DNA from: an uncultured Capnocytophaga sp.
GTDB lineage: Bacteria; Bacteroidota; Bacteroidia; Flavobacteriales; Flavobacteriaceae
Direction: 5' to 3'
NCBI RefSeq assembly: GCF_938029845.1
Contig: NZ_CALHGG010000113.1
Span: forward strand, 1-20,625
Length of the DNA: 20,625 bases
How positions within the stretch are numbered: position 1 is the stretch's first letter; each line of letters begins with the position of its first letter. A program made the position numbers and the translations under genes. The notes under the pieces are model-generated. The model had not been told where the DNA came from. It saw nothing but the letters and a program-made list of their open reading frames with translations, and searched no databases. This document shows, one piece after another, positions 6,357 to 14,435 of this stretch.

Positions 6357-6373
6357 TAATTTTTTTTCAAAAT

Positions 6374-7240
6374 ATGTATATTAAAAATGGTTTTTTTGTC
6401 AAGAACCAATGGTTCTATATACTACCTATTGGATTGTTCCTCTTGATCAATATCAATGCTTTCTTTCAACCCAAAGTGGATTTTAATGTGCTTATTGCAC
6501 AAATGGGGGAGCTGCCTTTTTTTGCGATGAATGTAGGGCTTTTCCTTCTTTTCTTCTGGGGATTGTTTTTTATTGCCAAGTTTATACACCAGCAACCCAT
6601 AGTAAAGTTTACCACAGGGCGGGAAAAGATTGACTTTGGGAGGATTCTCTTTAGTTTTTCCCTATGGGGATTATTTATAGTAGCACAAACAGCACTTAGC
6701 TATCTGTTTTTTCCCGAAGATTACCAGTGGAACTTCCAGCCAGCTCCCTTTTTTACCTTGTTGCTGATTTCTTTTCTGTTTATTCCCTTTCAGGCAGGCT
6801 TTGAAGAATACTTTTTCAGGGGGTATTTCCTACAAGGTACGGCTATTTTGGCAAAAAATCGTTGGATTCCCTTAGTGCTTAGCTCTTTGTTTTTTGGATT
6901 GGTACACATAGCCAACCCTGAAATAGCTCAAATGGGTTATGGATTTTTAGTTTTCTATATCAGTTTAGGATTTTTCTTAGGGGTTATCACCCTTATGGAC
7001 AATGGGTTAGAACTTGCTTTAGGGTTCCATATTGCCAATAACTTCTTTATTTCTTTTCTGACAACCTCCCAATGGAGTGCTTTCCAAACGCCTTCTTTGC
7101 TTAAGGAGGTCACTATTCCAGAGATTACCATACTCTATGTAATTACGTTCTACTTGCCTTTGTTCTTACTGCTTTTTATTTTTGCTAAGAAATACCGCTG
7201 GAGTGATTGGAGGGCAAGACTTTTGGGGAAGATTAACTAA
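6374..7240 (+). CDS. CPBP family intramembrane metalloprotease
   Basis: A 288-residue multi-pass membrane protein. The ATG at 6374 is preferred over a TTG at 6338 because the promoter -7 box (6341-6348) lies after that TTG. The CPBP (Rce1/Abi-type) motifs are intact: EEYFFR with E144, E145 and R149, FFGLVH with H178, and GFHIANN with H219. These residues line the active site in the membrane of this glutamate-type protease family. Six to eight hydrophobic segments are visible. The substrate is unknown; members act in protein maturation, self-immunity or signalling. menE starts 8 bases after the stop, so the two are probably one transcript, a pairing I believe recurs in flavobacteria. Confidence 0.9.
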   Translation: MYIKNGFFVKNQWFYILPIGLFLLININAFFQPKVDFNVLIAQMGELPFFAMNVGLFLLFFWGLFFIAKFIHQQPIVKFTTGREKIDFGRILFSFSLWGLFIVAQTALSYLFFPEDYQWNFQPAPFFTLLLISFLFIPFQAGFEEYFFRGYFLQGTAILAKNRWIPLVLSSLFFGLVHIANPEIAQMGYGFLVFYISLGFFLGVITLMDNGLELALGFHIANNFFISFLTTSQWSAFQTPSLLKEVTIPEITILYVITFYLPLFLLLFIFAKKYRWSDWRARLLGKIN

Positions 7241-7248
7241 GAATAGCC

Positions 7249-8328
7249 ATGAATACACTTGTAAAAAATCACTTACATAGCAAGGCAAAAATCAATGGGA
7301 TTCTCTGTAATTGGGAGGGGTTACAGCACCTTATAAGCTCATTTGCAGAGAGTAAAGAGTCTTATTTGCAGAAAACAGCTGACTTCCTTACCCAATGGTT
7401 GGCACCTCAAGAGACCATAACACTACATACCTCAGGCACAACAGGTACTCCTAAGCAGATAGCTGTCAAGAAAGCCTATATGATTCGTTCAGCAATGCTT
7501 ACAGGAGCTTTCCTTCAGTTGCAAGCTGGGGATAGCGCTCTTTGCGTATTGCCTACCGACTATATTGCGGGAAAGATGATGATCGTAAGGGCTTTGGTAT
7601 TAGGACTTTCTTTGGAACTACTTCCTCCTAGTAGTACCCCCTTTGCTGATACCTCCAATTGTTTTGATTTTGTAGCCCTGACTCCCATGCAAGCGATGAA
7701 ATCCTTGAGTGAGCTTCATCGGGCTAAGAAGATTATTTTGGGAGGCGCACCTATTTCAGCACCTATGGAAGCCTTGTTACAGGAAATACCTACCGAGATT
7801 TACGCTACTTATGGGATGACCGAAACGGTTTCTCATATAGCCTTGCGCCCCATAGCTCCTAAGGAGCGACATAGTATGGTATACACCACGATAGGGGAGA
7901 GTAGGGTCTGGCAGGACGAGCAGGGTTGTCTTGTGATTCATTGCCCTGAAGTAGCCGCAGGAGAGATACACACCCATGATGTGGTACGATTACATGGGGC
8001 ACATGCTTTCGAGTGGCTGGGGCGTTTGGACAATATCATCAATTCAGCAGGGGTGAAAATCTATCCTGAAGGAGTTGAGCGCAAACTCTCGTCTTTTATC
8101 TCTGATAGGTTTTTTATCTGGAAGGAACCGGATGCACTATTGGGAGAGCGAGTGATTCTTTTGGTAGAGGGTAGGGAAGCAGACTATCCGCATTTGCTTG
8201 AGAATTTACAAAAAGAAACTGTATTTTCTAAGTACGAGCTTCCTAAAAAAATATATTTTCTACCTCATTTTCAGCTTACTGCATCGGAAAAAATCCAAAG
8301 AGAAGCTACAGCGAAGTTACTTTTGTAA
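7249..8328 (+). CDS. menE: o-Succinylbenzoate-CoA ligase (short AMP-binding enzyme)
   Basis: A 359-residue ANL-superfamily acyl-CoA synthetase. The AMP-binding loop HTSGTTGTPKQ is at 60-70, YGMTETVSH at 188-196, then WLGRLDNIINSAGVKIYPEGVE, the hinge and A8 region that ends the N-terminal domain. The catalytic Lys of the C-terminal domain should lie near the end (SEKIQREA). It is shorter at the N-terminus than MenE of Bacillus, but this short form is usual in Bacteroidota, where it activates o-succinylbenzoate in menaquinone synthesis. The substrate is inferred from length and family; no other men gene is in the window. Its last 12 bases overlap the end of the convergent transporter gene. Confidence 0.85.
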   Translation: MNTLVKNHLHSKAKINGILCNWEGLQHLISSFAESKESYLQKTADFLTQWLAPQETITLHTSGTTGTPKQIAVKKAYMIRSAMLTGAFLQLQAGDSALCVLPTDYIAGKMMIVRALVLGLSLELLPPSSTPFADTSNCFDFVALTPMQAMKSLSELHRAKKIILGGAPISAPMEALLQEIPTEIYATYGMTETVSHIALRPIAPKERHSMVYTTIGESRVWQDEQGCLVIHCPEVAAGEIHTHDVVRLHGAHAFEWLGRLDNIINSAGVKIYPEGVERKLSSFISDRFFIWKEPDALLGERVILLVEGREADYPHLLENLQKETVFSKYELPKKIYFLPHFQLTASEKIQREATAKLLL

Positions 8329-9210
8329 CTTAAACTGAATATCCTTATAATCGGGTTCTATGTGAATCAGTACAGAGGCAATAGAGGGAATTTGTTGTTG
8401 CAAGGTATCTTTGAATGTATGTGCTATATCATGACCTTCTTTTACACTAATATTCCCATTGACAATAATATGTATATCCACACAATAGGACATACCTGTT
8501 TTCCTAATATGGCACTTTTCTACAGCCAATACCCCTGGTACATCTTTGGATAACAGTTTGATTCTCTGAGATAAATCATCATACATATCTTCATCTAAGA
8601 TCTCCGCAAGAGCAGGGCGGAAGATCAAATAAGCATTGACCAATATAATCCCTGAAGCTATCAATGCAGCCCAGTCGTCAGCCGTCTCATATCCTTCTCC
8701 ACAGAGCAGCGCAATACTAATCCCAATAAAGGCAGCCACAGAGGTAATAGCATCGGCTCTATGGTGCCAAGCATCGGCCTTGAGGGAGGTACTACCTGTC
8801 TTTTTACTGTCTCTCAATACAATACGAAAACTTATTTCTTTCCATAGAATAATTCCGCCTAAGAGTATAAGAGTCCATGCCTTAGGACTTTGGTGCGGGA
8901 TAAGGATATTTTGATAACTCTGATAAGCAATCAGTAGGGCGGAGGCGATCAGTAGGCCTACAATGATAAAGGTAATCAAAGGTTCTATCTTCCCATGTCC
9001 ATAAGGATGGTTTGCATCAGCTGGCTTTTCAGCATATTTCAGACCTAAAAAGACCAAGAAGGAAGAAAACACATCAGAAACAGATTCTATTCCATCGGCT
9101 ATTAGGGCATAAGAATTTCCCAATACCCCTGCACTGATCTTTACTCCTGCCAAGGCTAAGTTGGCAAAGATGCTAAAAAAAGCAGTATGATGGGGTAAAT
9201 TCTTTTCCAT
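8317..9210 (-). CDS. Cation diffusion facilitator family transporter
   Basis: A 297-residue inner-membrane transporter that exports divalent metal ions by proton exchange. CDF hallmarks are present: IADGIESVSD in helix 2 (D39, E42, D46), HPYGHGKIEPL in the loop (68-78), and DAWHHRAD in helix 5 (H149 and D153, the metal-binding H-x3-D). The cytosolic C-terminal domain with VDIHIIVNG and HDIAHTF follows. The combination of E/D in helix 2 and H-D in helix 5 does not settle the metal; Zn, Fe or Mn are all possible. The ATG at 9208-9210 fits the first helix. The end overlaps menE on the other strand by 12 bases. Confidence 0.93.
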   Translation of the reverse strand: MEKNLPHHTAFFSIFANLALAGVKISAGVLGNSYALIADGIESVSDVFSSFLVFLGLKYAEKPADANHPYGHGKIEPLITFIIVGLLIASALLIAYQSYQNILIPHQSPKAWTLILLGGIILWKEISFRIVLRDSKKTGSTSLKADAWHHRADAITSVAAFIGISIALLCGEGYETADDWAALIASGIILVNAYLIFRPALAEILDEDMYDDLSQRIKLLSKDVPGVLAVEKCHIRKTGMSYCVDIHIIVNGNISVKEGHDIAHTFKDTLQQQIPSIASVLIHIEPDYKDIQFKLQK

Positions 9211-9252
9211 AAGAGATGTTTTTTATGATTCAAAATACAGCTAACAAACACA

Positions 9253-9260
9253 CAAAGATA
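9253..9260 (-). promoter_or_regulatory. Candidate -7 box of the CDF transporter gene
   Basis: TATCTTTG on the - strand matches TAnnTTTG and lies 43 bases before the start codon. The expected -33 position falls in pure A/T sequence without a TTG, so only half of the promoter is recognisable. Confidence 0.5.
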
Positions 9261-9598
9261 GATAAAAAAATCTTCTTTTTATAAATATATAATTTAATAA
9301 AATATAAAACTATGGTTATCAAATTATTATATTAAATCATATAAACTAGTACTTATATGTATTTTACAATTAATTTACATTAAATAAGTTTATAAAAATC
9401 ATTATAGATAACTTAATTTCAATTAGTTATAAAAACAATTTCAATTATATTTGAACTTTTAATTCATATAAAGTTTTTTAATTATATGAAAACCAATATT
9501 TTGTATAAAATAAAAATATAAAAAATAATAGGGAATAGGATATCAGAAGAGCAAAAATAAATTCATAGTACAACAGAACTCATTGAGAAAAGAAAAAG
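9261..9598. other. Very AT-rich divergent intergenic region
   Basis: About 340 bases without a gene between two divergent genes, strongly A/T biased. AATTTCAATTA occurs twice in direct order (9415-9425 and 9437-9447, period 22). A perfect 9-bp inverted repeat TTCATATAA / TTATATGAA spans 9463-9490. I see no RNA gene. Such sequence could bind nucleoid proteins or an upstream activator of the thioredoxin promoter. Confidence 0.6.
9463..9490. repeat. 9-bp inverted repeat, possible regulator site
   Basis: TTCATATAA (9463-9471) and TTATATGAA (9482-9490) are exact complements around a 10-base spacer. The site lies roughly 135-165 bases before the expected start of the thioredoxin transcript, the distance at which activators of sigma54 promoters usually bind. 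In DNA this AT-rich, chance occurrence is possible. Confidence 0.4.
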
Positions 9599-9616
9599 TT
9601 TGGCACTATTTTTGAT
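9599..9616 (+). promoter_or_regulatory. Sigma54-like promoter overlapping a TAnnTTTG box
   Basis: TTTGGCAC, five bases, then TTGAT: the GG (9602-9603) and the G at 9614 have the spacing of a -24/-12 promoter (TGGCAC-N5-TTGCA), with A instead of C at the -12 position. The same bases include TATTTTTG (9607-9614), a primary -7 box with a TTG 21 bases upstream (9583-9585). Either or both could drive the thioredoxin gene, whose ATG is 33 bases downstream. Confidence 0.5.
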
Positions 9617-9648
9617 ACCCTAATATTGAATTAAATAAAGAATCCTAA

Positions 9649-10191
9649 ATGAAACAGATTTTTTCACTATTTTTCTTGTTGGTTGCCATGGTAGGTTCAG
9701 CCCAGGAAATTAATTGGATGAGTATGAATGATGCCCTATCCGCACAACAGAAATCACCTAAAAAGATATTTGTAGATGTATATACTACATGGTGTGGTCC
9801 TTGTAGAATGTTGTCTGAGAGAACATTCAAAAACAAAGACTTTGCAAAGTATATCAATGACAATTTCTATGCAGTAAAGTTCAATGCTGAAGGCAATGAA
9901 GAGGTAACCTACAAGGGTACCACTTATAAGAACAACAACTATGACCCTGCCAAGGCTAATACCCGCAATGGTATGCATGATTTTGCTGGAGCATTGGGTG
10001 TAAACTCTTATCCTACTATGCTTATTTTTGATGAAAAAGGAGCGCCTATATTTCCTATCGTAGGTTATATGACTGCCACTCAGCTCGAACCACTTATCAA
10101 GTTTGCAGGGAATAATACTTACCTTACAGTAACTACCCAAGAGGCGTATGATAAGTATCTGAAAACATTCAAAGGAACTTTTAAGAATTGA
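9649..10191 (+). CDS. Exported thioredoxin-fold protein (CGPC)
   Basis: A 180-residue protein with a signal peptide (MKQIFSLFFLLVAMVGSAQ, probable cleavage around residue 18) and a thioredoxin domain with TTWCGPC, redox cysteines 49 and 52, and the cis-proline segment NSYPTMLIFD. After the active-site helix there is an insertion (GNEEVTYKGTTYKNNNYDPAKANTRNGMHD) longer than in classical thioredoxin, as in periplasmic thiol-disulfide reductases or DUF255-like proteins. It probably acts as a reductase in the periplasm; its partner is unknown. It stands alone: its own promoter before it and a strong terminator after it. Confidence 0.88.
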   Translation: MKQIFSLFFLLVAMVGSAQEINWMSMNDALSAQQKSPKKIFVDVYTTWCGPCRMLSERTFKNKDFAKYINDNFYAVKFNAEGNEEVTYKGTTYKNNNYDPAKANTRNGMHDFAGALGVNSYPTMLIFDEKGAPIFPIVGYMTATQLEPLIKFAGNNTYLTVTTQEAYDKYLKTFKGTFKN

Positions 10192-10219
10192 TTTCATATT
10201 TATTACATTTTTAATTTTA

Positions 10220-10253
10220 TCATCTCAGAGCTTGCTTTGAGATGATTTTTTTT
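10220..10253 (+). terminator. Strong rho-independent terminator of the thioredoxin gene
   Basis: An 11-bp stem, 10220-10230 with 10235-10245 (CATCTCA paired with TGAGATG plus further pairs including one G-U), with loop CTTG, followed by eight T. It sits about 30 bases past the stop codon. Confidence 0.92.
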
Positions 10254-10279
10254 ATGACCCAAAACTTTCTCTAAGAAAA

Positions 10280-10311
10280 TTTGGTTAGTAATGAGAAAAA
10301 ATGTACTTTTG
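10280..10311 (+). promoter_or_regulatory. Promoter of the DUF4834-yfhO operon
   Basis: TTTG (10280-10283), exactly 20 bases, then TACTTTTG (10304-10311), a full match to the Bacteroidota primary promoter. Transcription should begin near 10317, only about 10 bases before the ATG at 10327, so the leader is very short. Confidence 0.8.
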
Positions 10312-10326
10312 GCAAAAATTTAAATT

Positions 10327-10620
10327 ATGATACAACAAGCCTCATTTGTAGATTTTTTAGGTATGTTATTTACCGTTTTTCTTGTACTTGCTTGTTTGTT
10401 TTGGATAGGTATGTTACTGATTCCTTTTGCTTTGCGTTTCTTAATCAGAAGACACATGAATACCGTAGAAAAAGAGCTTTTCCAAGAGGAGACTTTTCAA
10501 GGACGAAATACGCAACAGCAGTATTATAGTTCTAGGAATAAGTATGGGGCAACAGGTACAGAACAGAAAAAAGATAAAAAAATAGTCGGAGAGTATATTG
10601 ATTTTGAAGAAATAGAATAG
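10327..10620 (+). CDS. Small single-helix membrane protein, DUF4834-like
   Basis: A 97-residue protein: a hydrophobic segment at about 10-42 (FLGMLFTVFLVLACLFWIGMLLIPFAL), then a basic stretch RFLIRRH, a polar low-complexity linker rich in Q, N and K, and a short acidic end, GEYIDFEEIE. This design, the ending, and the position in front of a yfhO-type gene match the DUF4834 family of flavobacteria as I remember it; I could not check it. Function unknown. A membrane anchor with a C-terminal docking peptide in the cytosol is a reasonable reading. The next gene starts 3 bases after the stop, so they are co-transcribed. An overlapping frame from 10281 is not supported. Confidence 0.8.
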   Translation: MIQQASFVDFLGMLFTVFLVLACLFWIGMLLIPFALRFLIRRHMNTVEKELFQEETFQGRNTQQQYYSSRNKYGATGTEQKKDKKIVGEYIDFEEIE

Positions 10621-10623
10621 CAA

Positions 10624-13035
10624 ATGAAAGAAAAATTTCAAAAAATACTTCCTCATATAGCTTGTATATTGCTTTTTATGGGGATTGCCTTGGCTTTCTT
10701 TTATCCTATCCTACAAGGGAAGGAAATGCAACAGAGTGATATAGTGCAATACATAGGTATGTCCAAGGAGCGCAATGATTTTCGTGAAGTGCGCGAGAGC
10801 TATTGGACAAATAGTGCCTTTGGAGGAATGCCTACTTATCAGCTAGGGGCTGAATATCCATATAACTATATCAAAAAAATAGATAGAGTAATTCGCTTTC
10901 TCCCTCGCCCTGCCGACTATCTATTTCTCTATTTTTTAGGCTTTTATGTCTTTTTGTTAGCCATGAAAGTACGTTATAGATATGCTTTTATAGGGGCAAT
11001 TACCTTTGGGCTTTCTACCTATCTTATCATCATTCTCACCGTGGGGCATAACGCCAAGGCACATGCTATTGGCTACTTTGGGTTTGTATTGGCAGGGATA
11101 GTACTGGCTTTTCAGCGAAAATACTTATGGGCTTTCCTACTTACTACCTTAGCTTTAGCCTTGGAAATCAGTGCAAACCATTTCCAAATGACTTACTACT
11201 TGCTGCTATTGGTATTGGTTTTTGGCGCCTACCAACTGTATCAGACTATCCGTACCAAGGAGTGGGAACCTTTTGCAAAATCTTTTCTTACATTAGTAGC
11301 AGCTGCCTTATTAGCTGTACTTATGAATGCAACCTTGCTACTCACCACCAAGGAGTACGAGGCTTTTAGTACTCGTGGCAAATCCGATTTGTTGCTCAAT
11401 GCCGATGGTACTGCAAAGACTCATACACATGGATTGAGTAAGGACTATATTACAGAGTATAGTTATGGGGTGTATGAGAGCCTAAACCTAATAGTACCTC
11501 GCCTGCTAGGAGGGTCTAATCATGAGAACTTAGGGGAGAAATCAGCAGTATATGAGCGACTTATACAAAGCTATCCGCAAGCACAGGTCTTGGATTTTAC
11601 GCGACACTTACCTACTTATTGGGGAGATCAACCTATTGTGGCAGCACCTGCCTATGTAGGTGTACTTATCTTCTTTTTCTTTGTATTGGCGCTTTTTGTG
11701 GTAAAACGAAAAGCTAAGTGGTGGCTCTTGGGGGGCGTTGTCCTTTCTTTGTTGCTCTCATGGGGAAAGAACTTTAGTACACTTACGGATCTAATGATTG
11801 ACTATTTCCCCTTGTATAACAAGTTCCGTGCAGTATCTTCAGTGCAGACCATTTTGGAATTCTGTATGCCAGCCTTGGCCATATTGGGGCTTTATACCTA
11901 CTTGACGGATGAGAAAAGGGATAATTATAAGCGTTACTTATACTATACTGGGGCTATTGTAGGGGGAATCCTATTGCTACTTTGGATAGGTAAGTCTGCT
12001 CTTTCTTTTGAGGGGGCAAGCGATGCTTATTATGCCCAAGCTTATGGGGAGGAGCTTATGCAGCTGATCAAGCAGGATAGAGAGGCGATGTATACAGCCG
12101 ATATTCTTAGGAGTTTCATTTTTGTAATTCTTGCTTTTGGCGTGTTGTATCTGTTCTCGATAGAGAAAATCAAGGAAAAATTAGCCTTTCTTCTTATCTC
12201 CGTTCTACTTGTAGCAGATATTGCTGGAGTGACCAGTCGTTATCTAAGCGAGGATAACTATGCTTTTCCATCGGAAAAAGAAAATTATTTCGCCCTTTCT
12301 AAGGAGGAACAGAAAATATTGGAGGATAAGAGCTATTATCGTGTGTTTTCAGTCAATGAAGCGCTCAATGGAGCGAGAACATCTTATAGCTTTCACTCCG
12401 TAGGAGGGTATCATGCTGCCAAACCTAGAAGAATACAAGAGCTATTCGATTACCAACTTTACAAAAATAAAAACGAGGAAATACTCAACCTGCTCAATGT
12501 AAAATACATACTACAAACCGATAGATCAGGGGCAACTCAAGTAATGGAAAATCCGAATGCACTGGGCAATGCATGGTTTGTAAAACAGCTCTCCATAGCA
12601 GAGAATGCCGATAAGCTCATGCAATCCTTGGATACACTTTCCCCCAAGAAGCATGCAATAACTTTGGACAAATCGCTTAAGGAGACCCGATATGCGCTAG
12701 ATAGCTTGGCTACTATCGAGTTAAAAGAGTATCAGCCCGATAGGTTGGTGTATACATCAGATAATAAGTCAGAAGGACTGGCTGTTTTCTCTGAGATTTA
12801 TTATCCTCATGGTTGGACAGCTGTTTTGGATGATACCACTCCGCTACCTATCCACGAGGTAGATTACATCCTCAGAGGAGTAGTGATTCCCCCAGGGAAA
12901 CATACCCTTACTTTCACCTTTGCGCCACAAATAGTGCAAACAGGGGGATATATCTCTTTGGTTTCAACGATTGTCTTTGTGCTTATTGCTTTAGGTATTG
13001 TTTTGATAAGTAAAAAACCACGTACCAACGAATGA
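10624..13035 (+). CDS. YfhO family membrane protein
   Basis: An 803-residue multi-pass inner-membrane protein. About a dozen hydrophobic segments fill the N-terminal two-thirds (first at about 11-31). Conserved features include YWTNSAFGGMPTYQ after the first helix and VGHNAKAHAIGYFG. The C-terminal third holds a large soluble extracytoplasmic region (about 560-770, with YYRVFSVNEALNGARTSYSFHSVGGYHAAKP and YPHGWTAVLDD) and a last helix near 775-797. This matches the YfhO family (GT-C fold), some members of which help glycosylate envelope polymers; no sugar donor can be told from sequence. It overlaps the next gene by 4 bases (ATGA), which indicates translational coupling with the M14-like lipoprotein. 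Confidence 0.9.
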   Translation: MKEKFQKILPHIACILLFMGIALAFFYPILQGKEMQQSDIVQYIGMSKERNDFREVRESYWTNSAFGGMPTYQLGAEYPYNYIKKIDRVIRFLPRPADYLFLYFLGFYVFLLAMKVRYRYAFIGAITFGLSTYLIIILTVGHNAKAHAIGYFGFVLAGIVLAFQRKYLWAFLLTTLALALEISANHFQMTYYLLLLVLVFGAYQLYQTIRTKEWEPFAKSFLTLVAAALLAVLMNATLLLTTKEYEAFSTRGKSDLLLNADGTAKTHTHGLSKDYITEYSYGVYESLNLIVPRLLGGSNHENLGEKSAVYERLIQSYPQAQVLDFTRHLPTYWGDQPIVAAPAYVGVLIFFFFVLALFVVKRKAKWWLLGGVVLSLLLSWGKNFSTLTDLMIDYFPLYNKFRAVSSVQTILEFCMPALAILGLYTYLTDEKRDNYKRYLYYTGAIVGGILLLLWIGKSALSFEGASDAYYAQAYGEELMQLIKQDREAMYTADILRSFIFVILAFGVLYLFSIEKIKEKLAFLLISVLLVADIAGVTSRYLSEDNYAFPSEKENYFALSKEEQKILEDKSYYRVFSVNEALNGARTSYSFHSVGGYHAAKPRRIQELFDYQLYKNKNEEILNLLNVKYILQTDRSGATQVMENPNALGNAWFVKQLSIAENADKLMQSLDTLSPKKHAITLDKSLKETRYALDSLATIELKEYQPDRLVYTSDNKSEGLAVFSEIYYPHGWTAVLDDTTPLPIHEVDYILRGVVIPPGKHTLTFTFAPQIVQTGGYISLVSTIVFVLIALGIVLISKKPRTNE

Positions 13036-14426
13036 GAACTCTGTCTATATTTGCCCTAATGGTCTTATTTACAGCTTGTAATACACCTATCTTTACGCCT
13101 GAAGAGGATTTTATAACTCCCTTTGAGCATTCTGATGGGAGTCATGGTTCATCTTACCAAGAGACTATTGATTTTTACAAGAAATTGGCTACCAATTATG
13201 GAAGTATTTCGCTCAAAACTATGGGAAATACTGATAGTGGTATTCCCTTGTACCTAGTGGTATATAACAATGAGGGTATCTTTGATTTCAATCGTATTAA
13301 GAAAGACAAACTCATCATTCTCATTGCCAATGGAAGCTCACCCGATGAGCGAGAAGGAATTGATGCTAGCATGCAACTGATGCGAAACTTGGCACAGAAA
13401 CAAATAGCAGTTCCAGAGAATACAGTAGTGGCTGTCATTCCGATGATGAACTATTTGGGACAGATGGAGCAAGAACCCTTTTTCAAAAATAAGATTAACA
13501 CCTTTATAAACAGAGACTTGTCTGAGGATTTTATTGAGAATAAAACACTTAATACTCAATCATTTGTAGCGATTTTCCAACAATTATCCCCTCATATATT
13601 TGTAGATACTCGTACGCTAAAGGTCAAGAATAGTGAAGAAATCCTTTATTATCAGAGTGCTATGACTGAGAATTTGGGGAAGATAAAGTACTACCTCAAG
13701 GATAACCTGATTCCACAGCTCAATGACTCCTTAGGGGGGACTTATAGGGGAGTGGACAGTATCCCACAAAAGAGATTGCAATACAAGTCTATAATGCGTG
13801 AAGTGCCTGATACTTCTGTAGGTTATACCTCTCTATGGAATACATTGGCACTTTATATAGCTACTCATAAGGGGATTCCTTACAAAAAGCGGGTAGAAGA
13901 AATACATAGTGCCCTGAAGAGTATCATTTTGATCACCAATTCACATAGAGAATTGATTAAGAATTTGCAGGATTTGGATGAGAAAGAGGGGTTACAACAA
14001 CAAAAATATATACTTTCTCACCCCAAAGATACAATAACTATCCCACAGGCTTATATTGTTCCACAACTTTTTACAGATATGATAGGTCATTTCAAGGATA
14101 ATGCCATAGAAATGACTACTTTTGAAAAAGATTCTCTTATGGAAGTACAGTCTTATGTGCTAAAAATGCCCAAGGACAGTTTGCCTCTGATTGATTATAA
14201 TATAATCAGAGAGAAAATGATCCCAAAGCAACAGAAAGTAGCCATCAGAAAAGGAGATGTGCTTATCTTGACCCAACAGAGAGGACGTAAATACCTGTTG
14301 GAGACCCTAGAACCTCATGCCAATAATCGTTTTATACGGGCAGGTAAGTTACCTTTTCTTCCTACTCCTAAGGACAGTTTGTGGGTATATCCTATATTTA
14401 GTATAAAAAATAGCAAAACTAATTAA
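13032..14426 (+). CDS. M14 carboxypeptidase-like lipoprotein, probable pseudoenzyme
   Basis: A 464-residue lipoprotein (lipobox LFTAC, Cys16). The N-terminal half follows flavobacterial M14 metallopeptidases: GNTDSGIPLYLVVY, IANGSSPDEREGIDASMQLMRNL, VVAVIPMMN, FINRDLSEDF, and HIFVDTRTL. In active relatives the second segment reads NG-x-HPGE-x-x-GIDASM, and the last is (F/V)(I/V)DTH. Here Ser103 stands where the first zinc His should be, Glu106 is kept, and Arg194 replaces the second His. Loss of two of the three metal ligands suggests that it no longer cuts peptides and may bind them instead. The C-terminal part (about 350-464) has no motif I know. It is coupled to yfhO by a 4-base overlap. 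Confidence 0.75.
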   Translation: MRTLSIFALMVLFTACNTPIFTPEEDFITPFEHSDGSHGSSYQETIDFYKKLATNYGSISLKTMGNTDSGIPLYLVVYNNEGIFDFNRIKKDKLIILIANGSSPDEREGIDASMQLMRNLAQKQIAVPENTVVAVIPMMNYLGQMEQEPFFKNKINTFINRDLSEDFIENKTLNTQSFVAIFQQLSPHIFVDTRTLKVKNSEEILYYQSAMTENLGKIKYYLKDNLIPQLNDSLGGTYRGVDSIPQKRLQYKSIMREVPDTSVGYTSLWNTLALYIATHKGIPYKKRVEEIHSALKSIILITNSHRELIKNLQDLDEKEGLQQQKYILSHPKDTITIPQAYIVPQLFTDMIGHFKDNAIEMTTFEKDSLMEVQSYVLKMPKDSLPLIDYNIIREKMIPKQQKVAIRKGDVLILTQQRGRKYLLETLEPHANNRFIRAGKLPFLPTPKDSLWVYPIFSIKNSKTN

Positions 14427-14435
14427 GTTTGTTTG

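Noticed and set aside
9261..9598. Small RNA gene or replication origin in the A/T-rich gap
   Set aside because: No promoter-terminator pair, DnaA-box cluster or conserved structure could be recognised; the thioredoxin promoter explains the right end.
10281..10529. Alternative 82-residue reading frame over the DUF4834-like gene
   Set aside because: It starts inside the promoter region and overlaps in another frame a gene with a clear membrane helix and conserved ending.
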